A stretch of DNA of 64,000 nt from Nigrospora sphaerica. Lineage: Eukaryota > Ascomycota > Sordariomycetes > Amphisphaeriales > Apiosporaceae. The first letter of the stretch is position 1. Every line of letters begins with the position of its first letter. The translations under genes were made by a program, and so were the position numbers. The stretch is taken from the NCBI GenBank assembly GCA_018287875.1, contig JAGVVL010000018.1, forward strand, positions 3,464,501 to 3,528,500. The letters are read 5' to 3'. Shown in pieces: positions 40,417 through 51,475 of this stretch. A model generated the notes under the pieces. It did no database searches, had not been told where the DNA came from, and saw only the letters and a list, made by a program, of their open reading frames with translations.

Positions 40417-41582
40417 TTACAGCCCTAACCATGCGCGCTTCAGGAAATCCAACGCCCCGGGCGCGTGTTCGGCCTGCCACACCGCCGGCGGGATCTGTAA
40501 CTCGAAGCCGTGGTCCTGGCCCTTGGCCACGTCCAGCCGGAGCACGGTACCCGGCAGGTGCGCCGCGACGAAGTCGGCAAAGTCGGTTGACTGCCGGAGG
40601 TGCACGACGCTATCGGCGTCGCCGTGCATGATCCACCTGCGGGCGTCAGCTTTCACCCTTTTTTCCACATCCGTCCATTCCGGGGAAGTAGGGCAGAGGG
40701 AGGGGGGAGGGGGTTTCCAACTTACACGTGCGGGGGCAGGGCGGCACCGGCACGAAGGCGCTCGATGGGGTTGAAAGCGGGATCATTGGCGCCTGTGTTG
40801 TCGTAGAGCTCGTGGTACAGCAGGCCGTGCTGGATAGCGGCGAGGGCCAAGGGGGTCAGCTCGAGGCCGGCGCGGGAGCGGACGACGGGGCGGGCGTCGG
40901 CGATCCAGGCGCGGGTCGCGGCGGCCGACGGGAGCCGATCGGCCGGCACGCCCATGAGCGGGCCGGGGCGGCCGTCGGGACCGGGCTCGGGGCCGCGGAC
41001 GAAGCGCGGGTCCTTGATGTCGAGGATGGGGTAGACGAGCGCGAGGGCGCGGGCCTCGGCGGGGTGGGCGAGCGCGAGCTGGGCGACGGCGTAGCCGCCG
41101 GCCGAGTGGCCGACGAGGAGGAGGCGGTGGAGGTCGGCGGCGTGCTCGCGCCGGGCCAGGAGGGCCGCCAGCCCGCCACTGCCGGGGGCCCGCGTCCAGG
41201 TCCAGAAGGCCTCGAGGTCCTCAAGCACGTCGGCGACGCCGCGCGCCGACGGCACGAGCCGGTAGTCGGGCGAGACCACGACGGCGCCCTGCGCGGCCGC
41301 TAGGTCCAGCACCCACTTCGGGAAGAAGGCCGGGCTCACCGAGTCCCCGTGGACGAGGCAGCCCCCGTGCACGTTGATGATGACGGGGTGCCGGCCCGGC
41401 GCCAGGCCCTTGGGCGTCAGCACCGCCGTCTGGATCGCGTGCGACCCGACGGTTTTGTACCTGGGGCCGTTCGCGTAAGTGGTTCCGTCGGTGGTGGGTG
41501 GGTAACATTGAGAAACTCACGTCTCCTCGACAATGTCAAAGGATTCGATCATGCTTTCGTCTCGACCCTGGCCAAAATCCAT
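40417..41582 (-). CDS. Alpha/beta-hydrolase fold-3 esterase (HSL-like)
   Basis: Three exons: 41521-41582, 40726-41460, 40417-40636; 338 aa. Start MDFGQGRDESMIESFDIVEETYKTVG resembles fungal members of the family. The oxyanion-hole motif HGGC follows INV, VVVSPDYRLVPSA is the usual strand, the nucleophile is in GHSAGGYAVAQLAL, the acid is in WIMHGDADSVV and the His in KGQDHGFE. It hydrolyses small esters or lactones in the cytosol; no signal peptide. It is not next to a biosynthetic core gene, so the substrate is unknown. Splice phases are all consistent; intron 2 has a GCTGAC branch site. Confidence 0.88.
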
Positions 41583-43033
41583 CTTGAGAAGGGCTTCAGA
41601 GGTCCGTAGCAATTCTAACGGCGGCTATAGGTATCCGGTTTACGAGGTAGGGATGATTTATGGGCGTTATACAGTACGAGAGCTGGCAACTTTAGTCGTT
41701 ATCCGTGCAGTAAATTCGTAAAAGTGTGTCAGGAAGCAAGGGGTATAACTAGGTAATTCTCATCTCGAGGCTTTTATATGCACTCACCCCCGCATTGATG
41801 ACAGCCACCGCGCCGTTCGAAAAAGGTGCCAAGGCGGCTAACATCATCCGCCCAATAAAAAGAGCCTCGCATTTTCCAGTCTAACCAAGTAAGTCTTTGA
41901 AAATCCAATTTTGCTATTGGGCAGTGTGAATAGTCCGGTGTTCATGGCCGAGGTTTCCCGATCGATAGTGAGGCTGGCACTGCCAAGTTGAAGATCAGCC
42001 GCACCAGATACTATGGGTTTTAGCACCTCCTTTCGCTTCTGGTGCGGCTGCCGAGGTAGGATAAAACGAGGTCCCGTTGCGGAGGGAAAGGGATGGGCAA
42101 GATGGTTCACAACATGTTGCGGCACCAAACAAACTCGACAGTATTGAGGACCAGTACCAGTCATACATAAAGACACACGTTCGCATCTCTAAGTATCCCA
42201 CACGTTAATCTTCATGTCGAAGCTGGCGTTCAGAGCAAACTTGCACCGACTCTCTAACTCCGGGTTTCCACCCGCCTCCCGGATCACAATATCATATATG
42301 ACCAGGATCCGCCGGCCGGCCGGGCGCCAAGGCCGATGACCCCCGCGCTGGCGGCGGCACTCCCTCGCCCGCCCGCGTCGTCTACCTCACCGATGGCGAG
42401 ACGCTCTGCGGCGTCATGATGCATGTTTTCGAGAACGCGCAGAACCACGACGGCTCGGGCCGTCTTTCTGTTTGCGGCCACTAGCCAGGCAACCTAGACT
42501 CTTCGGTCGACCTGGCGACGGCGACATGGGAAACGAGGAGGGCAGGGAACAATGCATGGCAGCATGAGACAGGAAATGCGGGTTTTTATGACACTACCCT
42601 GTTTCTCCAAGCAAAATCTTTTAGTAGACTAGGTGTCTTAACCGCCTAAGTAGAAGGGCTGTGACTCTTACCGGGGAAGGCTGTGACTAACAACGGAGTG
42701 GCTGTGAGTTCTATTGGGCCCAATAACACATTGGAACCCAGGGAGCTGTGCAGGTTCAGTCAATCATACGCTTCGAGGTGAATTTACTAGGATAAGAATG
42801 CACCCATGCAGGCTTGTTAGTCGCGTCGATCGTCCAGCTGGCTGACCACTCTGGAGACTAATACGTCATTGGGTTTAGCCCCCTTGACTCCTTAGGGCCC
42901 CTGAAAATTACACTGAGACGCCGGCGCGGCCTTGATATCAAGGGGCAACCCGCCATAAGTGCATTCCTTGCCCGCTCGCGCCATCGCCGGGTTCCTTGTC
43001 CGAGCGCATATTCGCATTTCGCGAACCGTAACT
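41583..43033. other. Intergenic region with an orphan coding-like fragment
   Basis: Near 42380-42483 on the plus strand a short in-frame run (RVVYLTDGETLCGVMMHVFENA...) has coding-like composition but no start, motif or splice partner. Otherwise nothing supported. Confidence 0.3.
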
Positions 43034-43972
43034 ATGTCGGACCTGGTACCCGTACCCCTGGGTCTGGATGACGCCAGCGACGACGAGTACGAGAAGCAAC
43101 TTAATGCCACCTTGCAGGGCCTTGTCGATGATGAGATTGAACCCGCCACCGCCGCCAGGATGATCCACGCTCTCATCATCGACTCCTGCGAGAAGGGATA
43201 TACTGCCGGCAACAATGAAGATGGGGAACGCCAGACCACCGGATCCGGTACGGGATGGGTAGCGTATCTTTGACGAACGGTGGGCAAAGTGGCCATAGCA
43301 GTCCCGTCTCACCACGCCGGGCAAATCCGACTTGTGGCTTTCCTCCAGGAGCTCTTCGGCCTCCCCTCACATACCATCAGATTCCGAGGGGCCGATGGGA
43401 ATGTGTGGGAGACCAAGTTCTGGGAGGACGCCGAGAAAGATGGTCGGTTCTCCCCCCTTCTCCCCCCCCGGCGGTTCACTTGATCTGACATCAGCTGACG
43501 GAATGGGTGGGTTCCAGACGCCAACCCGCGGAACATGGCGGCCTATCTCAACTTCACCGCGTTCCTGGCCCGTGTATTTGCGGGGGGCGTCATGGACACG
43601 ACACGATTCTCGGAACTGGGGAGCAGCGCGTTCCTCGGCCTGTCCTGGCCCTATAACCATCAGGCGGATAAAAGCGAGCCCTATGTCCTCGCCGCGGCCG
43701 AGTAGATGCGTCACACCGCCGCGGCCATGTGGGAAGTGTGTGACAGGAAAGCCTACGCTGGCAGGGCCTTCAATGCAGGCTGGTGGGCCCGGTGGGAGGC
43801 CCGCTTCGAGCGAGTCGTCGCCGACGATTCAGGCTTCAGTCCGAAGGCGCGTGGAGCGGCGGCCCAGGATTTGCAACAAATGAAAACGGCCAAGGAAGGA
43901 CGTCTGGTTCGGCGTTCGGTCGTTGAGTCGCTGGGCCTGAGGGTGAGGGACTGCAAGGAGGATGGCGAGTGA
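43034..43972 (+). pseudogene. DUF3632-like hypothetical protein with an in-frame stop
   Basis: Reconstructed exons 43034-43247, 43299-43442 and 43518-43972 keep one reading frame (intron 2 uses an atypical GTCGGT donor). The product has the layout of fungal DUF3632 proteins: an N-terminal helical part ending DSCEKGY, GQIRLVAFLQELFGLPSH, NMAAYLNFTAFLARVFAGGVMDTTRFSELG, and AAAE-x-MRHTAAAMWEVC. At position x, where the family has Trp, the codon is TAG (43703-43705). A single TGG-to-TAG change therefore inactivates it, or the gene ends there. Function of the family is unknown. Confidence 0.5.
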
Positions 43973-44894
43973 CAGGCCAAGACCGAGATAGCCGTGTGTG
44001 GCTGTCAGTACGCCAACTCTGACAGGCATTTATCACGTCTGAAGTTGGCTTGCAGCCATCCGAAGTTGATTGAGTCGATGTCTTATAATTTATGTACCCC
44101 GCAATGCCGTTGGGTCCAGGCTGCGGGAAAGTTTCCATATCACGAACTCTGCCATCTGCCACGGGGCCGGGACCCATTGTCTGTTTGGGCCTCTCGTTCA
44201 TTTTTTCGGTCGGAAGAACGGACGTCACTGTCGGTATTTACTTTGGTTTGCCGAGCTTACCGCTTGAAAAGGGGGGCGGTGTCCAGCCATGGCGCCATCG
44301 GTGCCGACGACTAGGGCAAATGGCTGACAGTAGCTCTGGGCCAGGGGCTTATACTCACCGAGCTTACCGGCGTGCATTGAATTCCAATTTCCGAGTTGGG
44401 AGAAGATCGCAGGCAGCAGCAAATCATGACCGGCTGGGGGCAAAAGTTGTAGGAAACCTTACCGTGGCACTAGAGACGGGAACCGGCCGCGGCTTGGGAC
44501 TTAACGATATATATGTACGTCTGGACCCTAGAGTTCTTGGGCGCGTACAAGGGACCCTGGACGCTGCATGGAACCCCGTGCGGGTTTCCCATGCGGGGAA
44601 GACCGGGGAGGTCTGTTCGCCATGTGACGTCGGACAGAGCGGGATTTCGCACCTTCACAGCTGCTACTGTACGGGAATTTTGTTTGAAGATGCATGCATG
44701 GCCAGCCACCAGCCGGAGAGGCGGGAGAGGGCCCCCAGCGGGACATGATATGGACTTGAAATGCCACGGCATCCTCGGGGAGCTCGACCATCTCAGCCAG
44801 TCCCTTCCCCTTATCCCCCGTTGTCTCCAACCAGGCACATCAGCAGTGAGAGGACCTCAAACAACCCAAGAAGAAAGTCCTGCTCCGCCGGATC
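43973..44894. other. Intergenic region upstream of the GH92 gene
   Basis: No supported gene. An AT-rich ACGATATATATGT lies at about 44505-44517, some 380 bp upstream of the GH92 start, which may be promoter-related. Confidence 0.4.
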
Positions 44895-47336
44895 ATGATG
44901 CATTTCTCCACCTCGTCATCCATCGTGGCGGCTCTCTCCGTTACCGGGGCCGCGGCCGCCGTCTCCCCGGGCCCCCTGACACAGTTCGTGGACATGTTCA
45001 CGGGCACGGCGCAGAACGACAACCCGGGCAACGTGTTCGCGGGGGCGGCACAGCCTTTCGGGCTCGCCAAGGTGACCATCAACGTCGCCGGCTACGCGCC
45101 GGCGGGCTACGTGTCCGAGACCAACGAGACGACACGCGGGCTGTCGCCGCTGCACGACTCGGGCACCGGCAGCGCCGACGGCAGCTTCGGCCAGTTCTGC
45201 ATCATGCCAGTCGTGTGCGGCGACTTTGGCGGCTGCCCCGTCGAGGAGACGGCGCGGTCCCAGCACCGTGACGGCGACGGCACGCGCGACGTCGGCTTCC
45301 CCGGCTACTTCAGCACGCCGCTCAGCAACGGCGTGCTCGTCGAGGCGGCGTCGACGCAGGCCGCCTCGCTTGAGCGCTACACCTTCCCGGCCGGCACGGC
45401 GCCGACGCTGGTGCTCGACTGGACCGACGACGGGCCGCACACGTTCCGCCACGGCGAGATGTCGGCCGACTGGGCGGGCCGGCGCATCATCATGAACGGC
45501 ACGTGGCTGAGCAGCTTTGGGCCCAGCCTGTTCTCGTACACGGCATTTCAGTGCGTCGACCTCTCGCTCGGCGGTCCCTTTACCGACCACGCCTTCTGGG
45601 GCGCCAACGCCGAGGGCTGGGACGCGCGCCGTGCCGACCTCGACCGCTGGCATTTGCCCCCGTGGGCCGAAAGACGGCGCAACCCGGCGCTCACGCTGCC
45701 CCTCGAGGCCGGCGCCATCGTGCGGTTCGCGCCGGGTAACAAGACCGTCGTCGTGCGGCGCGGCGTGTCGTACGTCTCGGCCGAGAAGGCGTGCGAGAAC
45801 ATGGAGCGGCAGATCCCGGCGCCCGACTTCGAGGGGCTGGTGCGCGCCAGCAACGACTTGTGGGAGGAGAAGCTGGGGCGTATCACGCTAGCCGAGGGCA
45901 CCAACGACACGATCCGCCGTCTCTTCTACACGTCCTTCTACCGCACGTTCCTGTCGCCCAACAACGCGACGGGCGACGCGCCGCCGCCCTACAGCGACTC
46001 GACGCACCCCTACTTCGACGGCCTCTACTGCAGCTGGGACACTTACCGCACGCTCTTCCCGCTCATGGCGCTGACGTCGCCGCGCGAGATGGCGCAGATC
46101 GTCGACGCCTACGTCGACGGCTGGCGGCGAGAGGGCTGGCTGCCCGAGTGCCGCGCCAATACGGTCAAGGGCTGGGTCCAGGGCGGCAACAACGGCGTGC
46201 CCATCGTGGCCGACTTCGTCGTCAAGTACGCCGCCCACGCCGCCGCGCTCGGCATCGACCTCGATGACTGCTGGGCCGCGATGGAGCACGACGTCGAGGC
46301 CACGCCGGCCAATTTCGACTACGAGGGCCGCAACAACGAGGCCTACAACCGGCTCGGCTACGTCGCCTACGGCTACCTCGAGAGCAACACCACGGGCCAG
46401 CACACGCGCGAGGCCAGCCGCGGGCTCGAGTACGCCTTTGGCGACTTCGCTGCCGGCATGGCGGCACGCGCGCTGGGCCGGCCCGACGGCGTCGCTGAGC
46501 GCCTGCTCAACCGCAGCCTCTCGTACCGCAACAACTATAACATGGAGCTTGAGTCGGACGGCTACCGCGGTTTCGTGGCGCGGCGCTTCCCCAACGGCAC
46601 GTTCCCGCCGTCGAACCCGGTCGACTGCTCGCCCCTCGACCCGGACCAGACGCGGCCGTGCAGCCTGCAGGCGACCAACGTCTACGGCGGGCACGAGAGC
46701 TCTTCGTGGGAGTACAGCTTCTACGCGCCGCAGGACGGGGCCGGGCTCGCGCGGCTGCTAGGCGGGCGCGACGTCTTCGCCGCGCGGCTGCACCACTTCT
46801 TCGACCGCGGCTACAACGTCGTCGGCAACGAGCCGAGCTTCCAGACGTCGTCGCTCTTCCACCACGCGGGGCGGCCGGCCGACTCGGTACGCGAGGTGCG
46901 CCGCCTCGTCCACGACTACTTCGGCCTCGGCCGCGCCGGCCTGCCGGGCAACGACGACAACGCCGCCATGGCGAGCCTGCTCGTCTGGTTCCTGCTCGGC
47001 CTCTACCCCGTGCCCGCCTCGGCCGAGCTGCTCGTGCTCTCGCCCCTTGTGCCGGGCTACGCCGTCCGCAACGAGCTGCTCGGCGCCGTCAACGTCACCG
47101 TCGTCGGCTTCGACCCCGCCTCCCTCGCCCGCGACATCCCCGCCGGCGCCCGCGCCTTTGTCGACGACGTCCGCCTCGACGGCCGCTCCGTCGGCCGCTG
47201 CCGCCTCGACGTTGGCCAGTTCTTCGCCGCCAAGAACGTCGAGTTCGTCATGACCGCTGATCCTAAGGAGGGCTGCAACGGCCAGGAACCGAGCAGTGTC
47301 AGTACCGGTGGCTTTCCCGTCCCCGGCAAACACTGA
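44895..47336 (+). CDS. Secreted GH92 alpha-1,2-mannosidase
   Basis: Single exon, 813 aa, near the family's usual length. MMHFSTSSSIVAALSVTGAAAA is a signal peptide. The protein begins its N-terminal beta-sandwich with VDMFTGTAQNDNPGNVFAGAAQPFGLAKV and GLSPLHDSGTG, then the (alpha/alpha)6 barrel: LFYTSFYRTFLSPNN, YCSWDTYRTLFPLMALTSP, CRANTVKGWVQGGNNGVPIVADF, YGGHESSSWEYSFYAPQDG, NEPSFQTSSLFHHAG and GLPGNDDNAAMASLLVWF. The catalytic acid/base Glu is expected in the GGHESSSWEY segment and a Ca-binding Asp pair in GNDD. It trims alpha-mannose from N-glycans or host glycoproteins outside the cell. No intron needed; codon use is strongly GC3. Confidence 0.95.
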   Translation: MMHFSTSSSIVAALSVTGAAAAVSPGPLTQFVDMFTGTAQNDNPGNVFAGAAQPFGLAKVTINVAGYAPAGYVSETNETTRGLSPLHDSGTGSADGSFGQFCIMPVVCGDFGGCPVEETARSQHRDGDGTRDVGFPGYFSTPLSNGVLVEAASTQAASLERYTFPAGTAPTLVLDWTDDGPHTFRHGEMSADWAGRRIIMNGTWLSSFGPSLFSYTAFQCVDLSLGGPFTDHAFWGANAEGWDARRADLDRWHLPPWAERRRNPALTLPLEAGAIVRFAPGNKTVVVRRGVSYVSAEKACENMERQIPAPDFEGLVRASNDLWEEKLGRITLAEGTNDTIRRLFYTSFYRTFLSPNNATGDAPPPYSDSTHPYFDGLYCSWDTYRTLFPLMALTSPREMAQIVDAYVDGWRREGWLPECRANTVKGWVQGGNNGVPIVADFVVKYAAHAAALGIDLDDCWAAMEHDVEATPANFDYEGRNNEAYNRLGYVAYGYLESNTTGQHTREASRGLEYAFGDFAAGMAARALGRPDGVAERLLNRSLSYRNNYNMELESDGYRGFVARRFPNGTFPPSNPVDCSPLDPDQTRPCSLQATNVYGGHESSSWEYSFYAPQDGAGLARLLGGRDVFAARLHHFFDRGYNVVGNEPSFQTSSLFHHAGRPADSVREVRRLVHDYFGLGRAGLPGNDDNAAMASLLVWFLLGLYPVPASAELLVLSPLVPGYAVRNELLGAVNVTVVGFDPASLARDIPAGARAFVDDVRLDGRSVGRCRLDVGQFFAAKNVEFVMTADPKEGCNGQEPSSVSTGGFPVPGKH

Positions 47337-47478
47337 GATTTACTTGTTCGATCTCCAAATGGGCGGCTTGGGGACGTGATGCAGTGACTATTGGTGCTTT
47401 AGTGCTTACCTATTTGGGACTGGCATGCACGGTCCTGATCTTAGGACGAATCAACGTCGATTTGGTGCTGAGGCTGTC
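47337..47478. other. 3' flank of GH92 and insertion flank
   Basis: Short spacer between the GH92 stop codon and the transposon target duplication. Confidence 0.5.
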
Positions 47479-47487
47479 GTGTATTGC

Positions 47488-47584
47488 GGGGGCCCATAGG
47501 GCGACGGGTACCCGTCGCTGCAAAATCCGACGGGTACCCGTCGCTCCACCCTTTTAGGCTAAGCGCCGCCGGTAGCGGACGCCT
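47488..47584 (+). repeat. Left 97-bp terminal inverted repeat of the MULE
   Basis: Reverse complement of 50447-50543 over its whole length. Contains two copies of the palindrome core CGACGGGTACCCGTCG (about 47501-47518 and 47528-47543). Confidence 0.93.
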
Positions 47585-47849
47585 TCACTTAAAAATCACG
47601 TGAAGTCGCGTTCCTAGATTTACAGCGACGGGTACCCGTCGCCCTCACGATCTTATGCAATAGGCCTTTCATTTATTAGGAGGCCCTGTTAAAGTAAATA
47701 GAAGCGTACTACAATTAGATGACATCTAATTAAATTACACTTCATACGAATCTGGCTGCGTAAATAGCCTGCTGCTCCTCGCAGTCTTGTCCCGCCCTTC
47801 TCTAAAGTCTACCTGTACCTCTCTGGTTAGGTAGGCTGCTTGTCGACTC

Positions 47850-50345
47850 CTAAGCAATTTGCGCATCAACTCGCTCAGTCTTAAACCGATCCCAGTCTAA
47901 ATACGCCATCATTTCCTCTCTTGTCCAGCTCCTTGTCCCCGTTAATGTCACGCAATGCCTCGTTATCTGCTTATAATCTAAGCACCAATCGTAGCTTGCC
48001 TTCGTGTACTGTATTGGCAAGCCCACCGCTTTTCGGTATATCTTGTTGTTGACATAGGTACCTGGACACTGGGCTTTGTACCAGGTCTCTCTTGCTGTGA
48101 CATATCTTTCGTAGATTGCTCGCAGGTCGTTGTATCTCATAGACTGCTCTTGGGTTTGGTCGGAGATCTGGTCTTTGGGTGGGTCTTCGGCCGGGTCGTC
48201 GACCTCATCTTGAGCCTGGTATTCAGATTGGATTCGGACTTCAATCTCGTCTTAGATTTGGTCTTCCTGCTGGTCCTCGACTTGGAGGGATATCTGGTTT
48301 TCAGGCTGTTCTATAGCCTGGATCTGGTCTTCGACTAGATCGAAGACCTCGTCTGGGACCTCGTCGAAAATCTCGTCGAAGATCTCTGGACCTTATAACT
48401 GAGCAGGTTCTGGCTTGTCTTGTCGGTGTTTCGAGGCTGCCTTAACCCGAAGTCGAAGCAGAGCATGCTTTAAGGGACACGAAGAAGAATTCCTTGCATG
48501 GCTTAGAGTGTTGCATCTGGTATAAAAAGTAGAGGCTTTCTTTAACCCGCTAGCTTTAGCTTGTACAGTTTCGAAGCCGCTAGGTTCGCGTCGATTGCTT
48601 GTTCGGGGCAATGATAAGTTGATAGCAGCTAAGTCGATACGTTGGCGAGGTTGGAAAAGAAAAGGGATAGTACTGCGACGCGCTAGGTGCCAGTGAGGAT
48701 GAAAATCCTTAAGCCGGAGGACTTTGTTTTCATCTAACAAAGCTTCGAGCGTATGGACACATAGTAAGCCTAGCGACTGGGTGAAAACGCCCATGCAGCG
48801 TGTCGAAGGGAGCCCGCTTCTTCGTAGTAGAAGTTTTCGTTGTTCTTCAACTTTCCTAAGTGCTTCGTGCGACACCCAGCCGCGTACACCACTGTATAGC
48901 GGTCCCGATAGCTCAATTGGCGTTCGGATTTGCTGGCTAGCCTGGTTAGCCCTCAGCTCGGCAAGTTAATTAAGCAATGTATTCTTAATCGCTCTCCAAG
49001 CCTTAAATAAGTCCAGCGTCGACTTTTTAAGATGACTTTTGAGGAGTGCATGAACTCCTTCGACACGGGAAGTAACAACGTTACCAAAGTGGGGGTGAGT
49101 GTCAACCTAAGCCTTAACGAGTTTCTCCTTATATAAGGTGAGCTATGTGTCCCTTACATATGCTACCTTGTCGATATACGTCGGAATGTACTTCTGCTCG
49201 AACTCCGATACACGTTAATCGAATATCTCCTCGGTAGGGGATTTCATAATCGAGTGCCAGTGCTGGTAAAAGACGTTCCAAGCTTCCATACTTTCGATCT
49301 ATAACTCTTGCTATCGAATTAGTAGTTGACAGGTAAATGCTGGCTGGCAATGTCGAAGAACCGCTTTATTTATATGCCAAAGACAAAGTAGTGACGTAGC
49401 AAACAGAAAGGCTATCGGAATTGCATTTATATAAGCAAGACAGCGATCGGTGAGGACGACGGAAGGAAAACGGGCGTGACTAATCTTATAAAGAGACTTT
49501 AGATAATCTAAAGCCTAGATAAAGTCCTGCTCGGATTCCCCGGCGAGAAATGCAAAGGCAATATAGAAGGATCGTTATAAAGCATCAACACCGATTATAT
49601 CGAGAAGCGGTATTCCGTACTTATTCGTCTTATAAGTGCAGTCCAAGATCAAGGTATCGGGGTATGTCTAAAGGTAGGCAAGCGAATTGGGATACGCAAA
49701 GAGAACGGCTTTAACTCGATCATCTTAGTCGAGTTGCATCCGACTCTAGAAACCCTCTCGGTCTAACTGGTTGGCAAGGGCGTTGATCGTACTCTGGCCT
49801 TCGCATAAAACTCGTCTGGCATCCGCAATTCGATTATAGATGTCTTGTTGCGTAGCAACCGAGGTGGAGTTCTGACGAATGTAGGTTCTGATATCTTTTA
49901 GGGCAACACCCGCGCTCGATAGGCTCGATAGGTGTGCGAGATCCTCGTTAGAGAGTGTCCGGTGTGTTGGATGGGCAGATGGGTGTAGGCTCGGTTCGTG
50001 GTTATGTTGGGAGAAGCGTCGGTCAGGGCGATGCCGCAAGGTCCATGTCGTCTTATTTAGGGATTCCTTAGCTAGAACGGAAAATTCACAGCCAGTTCCT
50101 CGGGTCGTTATCTTGCGCTGTCGCTCTTTGGAAGCGGCTGGGGGTTTGGCGCGTCGATCGCATTGATATGTGATAGACAGCCTACCAGTCTTCTCTTTAG
50201 TCGACCTTCCGATGATGAATGCATAGCCTCTCGGGGCTGCCCATGTATTGATTGCTTTGAAAACAGCATCTCGGGATTCGTATTCACCTTCCGGAGGGAG
50301 GCAATCTTCAGAAAATACCGTACTTCGATTCTGTATAGCATCCAT
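47850..50345 (-). pseudogene. MULE transposase, RIP-inactivated
   Basis: One frame of 832 codons runs from the ATG at 50345 to the TAG-ended tail at 47850 without a frameshift, interrupted by 13 stops. N-terminal residues 20-120 are a FAR1-like zinc-binding domain (FKAINTWAAPRGYAFIIGRS; RGTGCEFSV; HNHEPS). The catalytic core has LILDCTYKTNKYG (first Asp), SVVLTDRCLAYINAI (second Asp), then CLWHINKAV. A SWIM-like Cys/His knuckle follows (RCMGVFTQSLGLLCVH) with DFHPHWHL, then an acidic, low-complexity linker and a conserved C-terminal domain (TREEMMAYLDWDRFKTERV). The first 199 codons are stop-free; the stops cluster between 49748 and 48400. It would catalyse cut-and-paste transposition of this element, but the copy cannot make a full-length enzyme. 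Confidence 0.88.
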
Positions 50346-50446
50346 TTTAATGGAACGTATGATGAATGGTCTAATAAAGTCGAGGTAAATCTAGACGCGC
50401 CGCGCCATGCTACGACGCGCCAGCTGTAGTTTCGGAGTCGCGTCGT

Positions 50447-50543
50447 AGGCGTCCGCTACCGGCGGCGCTTAGCCTAAAAGGGTGGAGCGACGGGTACCCG
50501 TCGGATTTTGCAGCGACGGGTACCCGTCGCCCTATGGGCCCCC
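50447..50543 (-). repeat. Right 97-bp terminal inverted repeat of the MULE
   Basis: Mirror of 47488-47584, ending in GGGCCCCC immediately before the target duplication. Confidence 0.93.
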
Positions 50544-51233
50544 GTGTATTGCAGCCATTGGTGACCTCATCGGCATGCAGCCGATGGCTAGAGCCTGCTG
50601 CTTGTTTTGCCCAACCTGGGAAGAGGAGGGGGGGGGGGTTCTGCAGGATGAGAGACGTATGGTGTCACACTTGCAGGAGATCGGAGGTATAGGTCAGATA
50701 AGGAATGTAGAAGTCGCCCCGAGCCTTCTAAGTGAGACCCGGACTGAAGACCTAGTTAAATACAGGTAGAGGAGTGGAGGGTACCCCTTGTAAGCCCTCT
50801 GGTCGCTGGCTAGTCAGGTCAGGTGACTTGCAGACCCCGAAACTCTACTTCAGGGGTCTCTTCAGCGCGACACATAACGATACTCAGAAGCCTTGGCCAG
50901 CGGAGCCGGGCCCATGGGAACATCTTGTAACGCTCGATCGAATCCGGCTTTAACTCGCCAGTATTTACCAGCCCTTGCCAACGGCGTCTGCCACATCGGG
51001 CGAGTACAGCAGCATTGAGTGGGAACCGAACCAAGAGATGAATAGCTTGAATCAGATACGGCGTAGGTCGAGCTTCCTGAAGCCCGACTGTAGGGGTTAC
51101 CCTTCCGCTCGATATAGAGCGACCATGGCCACTCCATCGACAGCAGGATCGGGCATTCGCTCGCGGCAGTAAATCTTGCGTTTAACCACAAAGACCGCCA
51201 CAATGAAATTCTGCCGTAGAGCTGCTGTTGCAT

Positions 51234-51335
51234 AAAGGTAGGCCGAATTAATTGATTGAATGGCACTCGAGAGAAGAGAGAGGGAAAGAGAGAGAACCAG
51301 GGAGGTCACTCCCTTTACACACCCACATACCTAGT
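51234..51335 (-). promoter_or_regulatory. Promoter-like repeat module D (divergent copy)
   Basis: On the minus strand: AAAGGGAGTGACCTCCCT, a CTCTCTCT-rich leader and CAATCAATTAATTCGGCC before an ATG at 51233. The TATA is not obvious. The most diverged of the four copies. Confidence 0.4.
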
Positions 51336-51475
51336 AGTGATGATGAGCCATCGTTACATTAGAGTCTTCCAACAGTTACCATCAGATCACGCAGACGCGC
51401 CACAAGCCCCGTCCCTCTGCCGAGGTTTGGCCCCCGTTGGAGGTTGACACCCAGGGTCCTTTCCGGTAGATTCAT

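Larger units (their letters stand above)
47479..50552. mobile_element. Complete Mutator-like (MULE) DNA transposon with target-site duplication
   Basis: Element 47488-50543 (3056 bp), flanked by the 9-bp direct repeat GTGTATTGC at 47479-47487 and 50544-50552. The termini are 97-bp inverted repeats (47488-47584 and 50447-50543) that I find identical by eye; they begin GGGGGCCCATAGGG. The inside carries one minus-strand gene spanning almost the whole element (see transposase pseudogene). A 9-bp duplication, long TIRs and a FAR1/MULE-type transposase together define the superfamily. The insertion lies in intergenic DNA 142 bp after the GH92 stop codon. Confidence 0.93.

Noticed and set aside
42300..42483. 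Short plus-strand coding-like fragment.
   Set aside because: Too short, no start or splice partner, no family match that I can name.
48900..48970. A stretch with GCTCAATTGGC and flanking complementarity that suggested a tRNA.
   Set aside because: It lies inside the MULE transposase frame and I could not form a complete cloverleaf.
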